From assembly GCF_029633865.1 (NCBI RefSeq), contig NC_079214.1, positions 19,718,119-19,782,118 of the forward strand: a stretch of DNA of 64,000 nt, read 5' to 3'. Positions 59,603-64,000 of this stretch are shown piece by piece (within the stretch, counting starts at the first letter, position 1; every line of letters starts with the position of its first letter). The notes under the pieces were generated by a model, which ran no database searches, was not told the DNA's origin, and worked only from the letters and a program-made list of their open reading frames with translations. The position numbers and the translations under genes are program-made. This stretch comes from Lampris incognitus. Its lineage: Eukaryota; Chordata; Actinopteri; Lampriformes; Lampridae.

Positions 59603-61142
59603 TTACATAAATATATTAAAAGACATACATAAATTAAAAGTTTTGACAGTCTTTTTGTTCATAGAGGAAGAAATGAGTTCTACATATTGTTCAATTTCTT
59701 TCAAGAAAACAAAAAAAAGGTTTTTTGTTTGTGAATTTGCTTTTGTGAATTGTTTTTTTGTTTTTTTGCCCATACTATTAACAGATTTATAATGAAAAAA
59801 ATATGTCACCTTTTTTGGGTGTTTATGGAAACCAAATACTACATTCTCCCATAATAAAACAAAGTCTTTGAAAAGATGATCAATGACAGAATTTCTTGGT
59901 GTGAGAACAGTGCCAAAACAGGTGTAACACTCTTTCTGGATGTTCATCACAGAAAGAACAGCTCGTGTTTACAACTCTTTTACATTTCTGCATGTAGTGA
60001 TTGGCGGGATAATATTTATGAATGATTTTAAAGGACACCTCATTAATCTCGTTTGTGATTCGGTACTTATGTGGAAGCATCCAGACCTTTCAGTGCATGT
60101 CATTTACAAACCAGTTCCAATCTGCCGTGACATATGGGATAGAGGCAACATCTCTCTGAAATAGGGCACGTATGGCTCTGTTATTATTTTGGGGATGCGA
60201 TGAAAAGCAAATCTTACCTACTGGAGAGTCAGCTGGATCAGGGAGAGAAGGGTATCTGGGTGCAGGATTAGCTAAATTTCTGAAAAGCATTAGGGTGCCA
60301 GCTGGAATGGCATCAAAAACTACCGCAAATTCCTTGGGGGTTACTGGGAAATTATATGTAGATAAAAATTCTTTGTAAGAGAGTAAAAGCCCCTCTCTAC
60401 TGAACAGCTGACCCACTGTCAGAATCTGGTTTTGAACCCATTTTTCTAAGAAGAGTGATTTGTTCTTAAACAACATGTCTCTATTGTTCCAAATAATATA
60501 AGTATGTGGTGAAAAGTTGTGCTTATATATCAGGGACCAAGCTAGAGGGAGCTGCTTATGAAATTCAAATAATTTTACAGGGAGTCTGTATATATTATAA
60601 TTACGACTTATAACAAAGCTCAGGCCAGCAAAACAAGAGAGAATGTTGTGGGGAATAAAATTTCAGACTGATGTGGGTTTTTTTTTGTTGTTGTTATAGA
60701 AAATGCTTCACCCAGTTAATTTTAAATGTGTTATTTAGGGTAGTGAAATCCAGGAAATTAAGGCCTCCTGATTCATAATTATTCATAACAACACTTTTTT
60801 TATATATATAATGTGTTCGATTTTTCCAGATATAGTTAAAGAGCATATGATCAATAGCCTTACTGATTGTACTGTCAAGATGTAAGGAGCGAGCTGCATA
60901 TGTGATCCTAGACATTCCCTCAGCTTTAGTAATCAGGACTCTACCTTTCAGGGATAGATCTCTTTGCAGCCACTAGTTTCTTTTGGGTTTTTTGAATAAT
61001 AGGGGCAAAGTTAGAAGAACATCTTAATTTTTGGTCTTTAGAAATAAAGAGGCCAAAATATGTAACCGCCTTTTTCACAGGGATATTGCAAATGGTATGT
61101 ATAGCACAATCATTTATCGCTAGCAGTTCACCTTTTTTATAT
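59603..61142 (-). pseudogene. L1 ORF2 C-terminal remnant
   Basis: Directly after the endonuclease the frame reads KKGELLAIND and IPVKKAVTYFGLFISKD, which in intact ORF2 lies after the RT palm. RITYAARSLHLDSTISKAID, ESGGLNFLDFTTLNNTFKIN, EKWVQNQILTVGQLF and a CSFCDEHPERVLHLFWHC cysteine block follow in several frames. The RT catalytic core is absent. Confidence 0.85.
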
Positions 61143-61610
61143 TCAATCAACAAGATCAAATTTCTCTATAAATAGTTTCAAGCTTGTGTTAAAAGAGGGC
61201 TGCCCCGGAGGCCATCTGTCAAAAGTATTATCTAGAGTTTTATTAAAATCCCCACCTATTAAAAGAGAAGAGTTAGGGTATTTGGAAAGCCAAAAGATAA
61301 TTTTGTTTTCTATGGATTCAAATAATTTATCGTTCTCAGTTTTGGTGTTATAGCCATAGATGTTAGCAGCAATGATAGTCATATTATTATACCTAATCAC
61401 AAGACAAACATAGTGCCCTAAAGAGTCACATTCTGAATGTAAGACATCTCCATTGAAAGTATTCTTAGTGACTCCAGCAGAGCGCTCAAGAGCCATGAGA
61501 AAACCATATTTCGTCACCCCATTGTGATCTCCAAAAGTTGGCATCTACAGATGTAGAGTGAGATTCTTGAAAGAAACAAAAGTTAGTCTTAAATTGCTAG
61601 GCAAATAAAA
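61143..61610 (-). pseudogene. L1 ORF2 endonuclease remnant
   Basis: FCFFQESHST, NFWRSQWGDEIWFSHG, then in a second frame SAGVTKNTFNGDVLHSECDS, IIAANIYGYNTKTEND and SSLLIGGDFNKTLD, the AP-endonuclease fold with its catalytic ETH- and GGDFN-type motifs. The domain ends early at EKFDLVD. Confidence 0.88.
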
Positions 61611-61628
61611 ATAAAGCTTTACCTTTAT

Positions 61629-61975
61629 GGGCAGCACGATGGCACAGTTAGTACTGTCGCCTCACAGCAAGAAGGTCCTAGGTTCGAACCCCGGGGTTGT
61701 CCAACCTTGGGGGGGTCATCCAAGGTCCTTTCTGTGGAGTTTGCATGTTCTCCCCGTGTCTGCGTGGGTTGTCTCCGGGTGTTGCGGTTTCCCCCACCAT
61801 CAAAAAGACATGCATGTTAGGGTTAATACTGCTGTCTGTGCCCTTGACCGAGGCATGGCAAGACGAACTGGAGTTGGTCCCCGGGTGCTGCACGGCAGCT
61901 GCCCACTGCTCCTAGCTACACAGCTAGGATGGGTTTAATGCAGAGGAAGAATTTCCCCACAGGGATCAATAAATT
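61629..61975 (+). mobile_element. tRNA-derived SINE family A, variant 2, inside the L1
   Basis: Head GGCAGCACGATGGCACAGTT, B-box GGTTCGAACCCCGG (61680-61693), end GGGATCAATAAATTAATAAA with an (AAAT)n tail. It is oriented opposite to the L1. Confidence 0.87.
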
Positions 61976-62419
61976 AATAAAATAAATAAATAAAAATAAT
62001 GCTGTCTTAAACCCCTGGCGTCAAGAGAAACTATAGATAAAGACAAGGTTATAAATGAATAATGGAAAAGATTAAGTGGTGGTTACTAATCACTTCACTA
62101 GAAGTATATCACCAGAAAGGGGAACCAAGTTCTGCAACATTGAAATAATGTATCAGTAAATTTAGTGCACCAATATAATAAACCAACAGAAAGTACAGCA
62201 TTCATAACCTGCCGTTCCAGCCTTTAAAAAGGGCCAACAATAGCTTATGGAGAAGAGGCATTAGGATTGATTGTGTAAGTTAACGAACAACATAAATAAA
62301 ATCCCTCTAATGAATCTTTGTATAATACAGAAAAACCCAATACCAAAAATATGCTATAAAGTCATTTCAACAAATGAAAAACGAAACCAATCAACTTATG
62401 TCAACTTTTATCCGTGAGC

Positions 62420-63130
62420 AGAAAAGTCATCAGGAAGGGAGGGAGACTTCGGAGCCTTTAATGAATATCCTACCTCCGACAAAGTAGGCTGCTTACCTTC
62501 CTTTCGAGCCTTCTCTATCAATGGCCACAGCTTGTTCCTGCGTTCCCTGTCCTCTTTCGAAAGGTCCTCCGCGAATCATAGGTTGTTGTCCCGCAAGAAG
62601 GGGGATGTCTTTGCAGCTTCCCAAATAGCATCTCTGCAGACACATGAGGTAAACAAGGATGATGCCCCTGGGCTTGATGTCATTTTGCCGTTTGGGACCG
62701 AGGCGATGTACGGTATCGGTGGTACCAGCGAGCCTGTTTTTTTTTTTTGCTCTGGCATGACAGCTTGACAAATCCGGTAGCCTTCCGTCATACATCTTCC
62801 TTCTCCGACTCTTCAACTCCGTACAGCCTCAGGTTCATTCTCCTGGAGTACCTTTCTAACTCGGATCCTCTGTTGACATGTGTCCACTCGCTCCTCCTCC
62901 TTTGCAACTATTTTCTCAAGCAAACGCACTTTTCCTTTCATGTCATTAATTTCTGCACATGAAAAATCAACTGTCTTTTTTAGCCCCTCAATTTTCAGAG
63001 CATTTGCTCTGACCGTGCTCTCGATGCTGTCAGACCTTGCGTTTATCAGCGCAGACAGAGAGGCAATTCTGTCATTTGAGTTGGCTTGCCCGGAAATGCT
63101 GTGTGCATACATCACCTTCTTTGAAGCTGG
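62420..63130 (-). pseudogene. L1 ORF1 remnant
   Basis: The first part (63115-62813) is a coiled coil: SIESTVRANALKIEGLKKTV, INDMKGKVRLLEKIVAKEEE. The second part in shifted frames gives HRLGPKRQNDIKPRGIIL and, near 62575-62490, FAEDLSKEDRERRNKLWPLI plus EKARKEGK, the conserved RNA-binding and C-terminal domains of L1 ORF1p. Frameshifts separate the parts. Confidence 0.8.
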
Positions 63131-63500
63131 GGGTTACTCGGAGTAACAGGTAGTGGTGGAAATTCGTCCATATCGTCTCCTCCTAGGGAGGGGTCAGGGT
63201 GACAGCGTAGTCATGACAGTTGTCAATTAGTACATTGCCAGCACTAGCTGAGTTGGCTTTGTTTAGTGTTAGCTTAAAGTGAGCCTCTTCGGAAGCTCTT
63301 TTTCTGTCGTGTAGGTTTGGCATGTTTTCCCTTCTCTTTTAAATTTGCTATATATGGTATTCGGGGAAAAGAATCAGGTATTTCGCAAGTAAAATGTTCA
63401 CGTTTTTACAACTTAAGTTTGCAGATCTTGGCAGAAAGCGTGTGCTCACTCAGCCATCTTGGCACGCTCCCCTTACACTGCAGTTCCGACCAGGTCACTA

Positions 63501-64000
63501 GATGGCCGGCTCCAAAAAACTTCTAGGTCAAGTGTAAGTCAGTGAGAGAATTCCCGACTTTTACCTTCAAATACGAAGTCAGTATTTTTTTTTCTACAAA
63601 TACCCGGGGTCTCAATTGCTCATTTCAAGTCTGACAGTCGTTCTGTTATTGAGATATTTGGGTTTAAAAACGTGGCATGTTGAGGCGCGTCTACCCTTGA
63701 TTGACAGGTCTTTCACCTTCTTCATGTTGTTGGTTTTTTATTGGCAGTTGGCATCCGAAATGTTGCATTACAGCTACCTATTGAAATGTAAGAACTTCAC
63801 AGTACTAATTATTTACATTGTATACCCAAAGTGGTCCCATTCATGACATTGCCCATTCTAGTATAACCCAGACCGAGTCTGAGTTGATGCAAATCCTTCC
63901 TGCAGTGTAACATCTAGATCTTCTCCAAATATGTCAAAAACATTCAACTAATCTCCTGGTCCAGCACCATCTTGATTCTTTCTGACTTCCCTTTTATTTC
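63501..64000. other. rasgrf1 intron 14, right edge
   Basis: No exon 15 was identified before the window ends. Confidence 0.5.

Larger units (their letters stand above)
59499..63500 (-). mobile_element. L1-type LINE, RT core deleted, SINE inserted
   Basis: Minus strand. The 5' region near 63490-63440 contains GTGCCAAGATGGCTGAGTGA, typical of fish L1 leaders. ORF1 remnants run 63115-62420 and ORF2 remnants 61600-59600, with a T-run (A-tail on the minus strand) at 59499-59506. A SINE splits the region upstream of ORF2. The element is antisense to rasgrf1 in intron 14. Confidence 0.85.

Overview
The window is nuclear DNA of a ray-finned fish. The evidence is vertebrate-type split exons, dense (CA)n/(GT)n microsatellites, teleost tRNA-derived SINEs, a 5S-rRNA-like SINE, L1/RTE/L2-like LINEs, Ty3/Gypsy elements, a Tc1 relic, a THAP-bearing DNA transposon and many small foldback elements. 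A spiny-rayed teleost is likely, but the species cannot be fixed from sequence alone.

The only host protein gene recognised is the 5' half of rasgrf1 (Ras-specific guanine nucleotide-releasing factor 1) on the + strand. Exon 1 starts at 33777 and fourteen coding exons are visible up to 59009. Their phases join without a break into about 694 codons covering the first PH domain, coiled coil, IQ motif, DH (RhoGEF) domain, second PH domain and the start of the Ras exchanger motif. The catalytic CDC25 domain must lie beyond the right edge. Intron 1 is about 9.6 kb. Two splice-site peculiarities were read directly: a GC donor after exon 12 and a tandem NAGNAG acceptor before it. Exons 3 and 4 are bracketed by complementary (TG)n and (CA)n tracts placed next to the splice sites.

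Positions 1-33000 are repeat-rich intergenic sequence with no convincing host gene. From left to right this part holds: SINEs (1088-1474 with target-site duplication, 4757-5138, 5664-6010); a LINE RT fragment (about 7085-7470); a 5S-derived SINE (about 10600-11105); a complete but gutted LTR element (13230-15078, 5-bp duplication); SINEs; a hAT-like MITE (20205-20512); an ISL2EU-like THAP transposon relic (21900-23818); an RT-deleted RTE LINE (about 23857-25655, minus); an LTR-retrotransposon pol relic (about 28291-29300, minus); and, at 29653-30271, a miniature LTR retrotransposon (TRIM) plus a solo LTR, each flanked by a perfect 4-bp duplication.

Intron 1 carries a degenerate Ty3/Gypsy element (35663-39810) nested in an older inverted-repeat element. 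Later introns hold SINEs, a foldback element, an L2-like LINE and a Tc1 relic split by a SINE. Intron 14 holds a minus-strand L1-type LINE (about 59499-63500) with its reverse transcriptase core deleted.

The most novel-looking items are the TRIM whose LTR contains a tRNA-like Pol III promoter region, and the (UG)n/(CA)n bracket around rasgrf1 exons 3-4.
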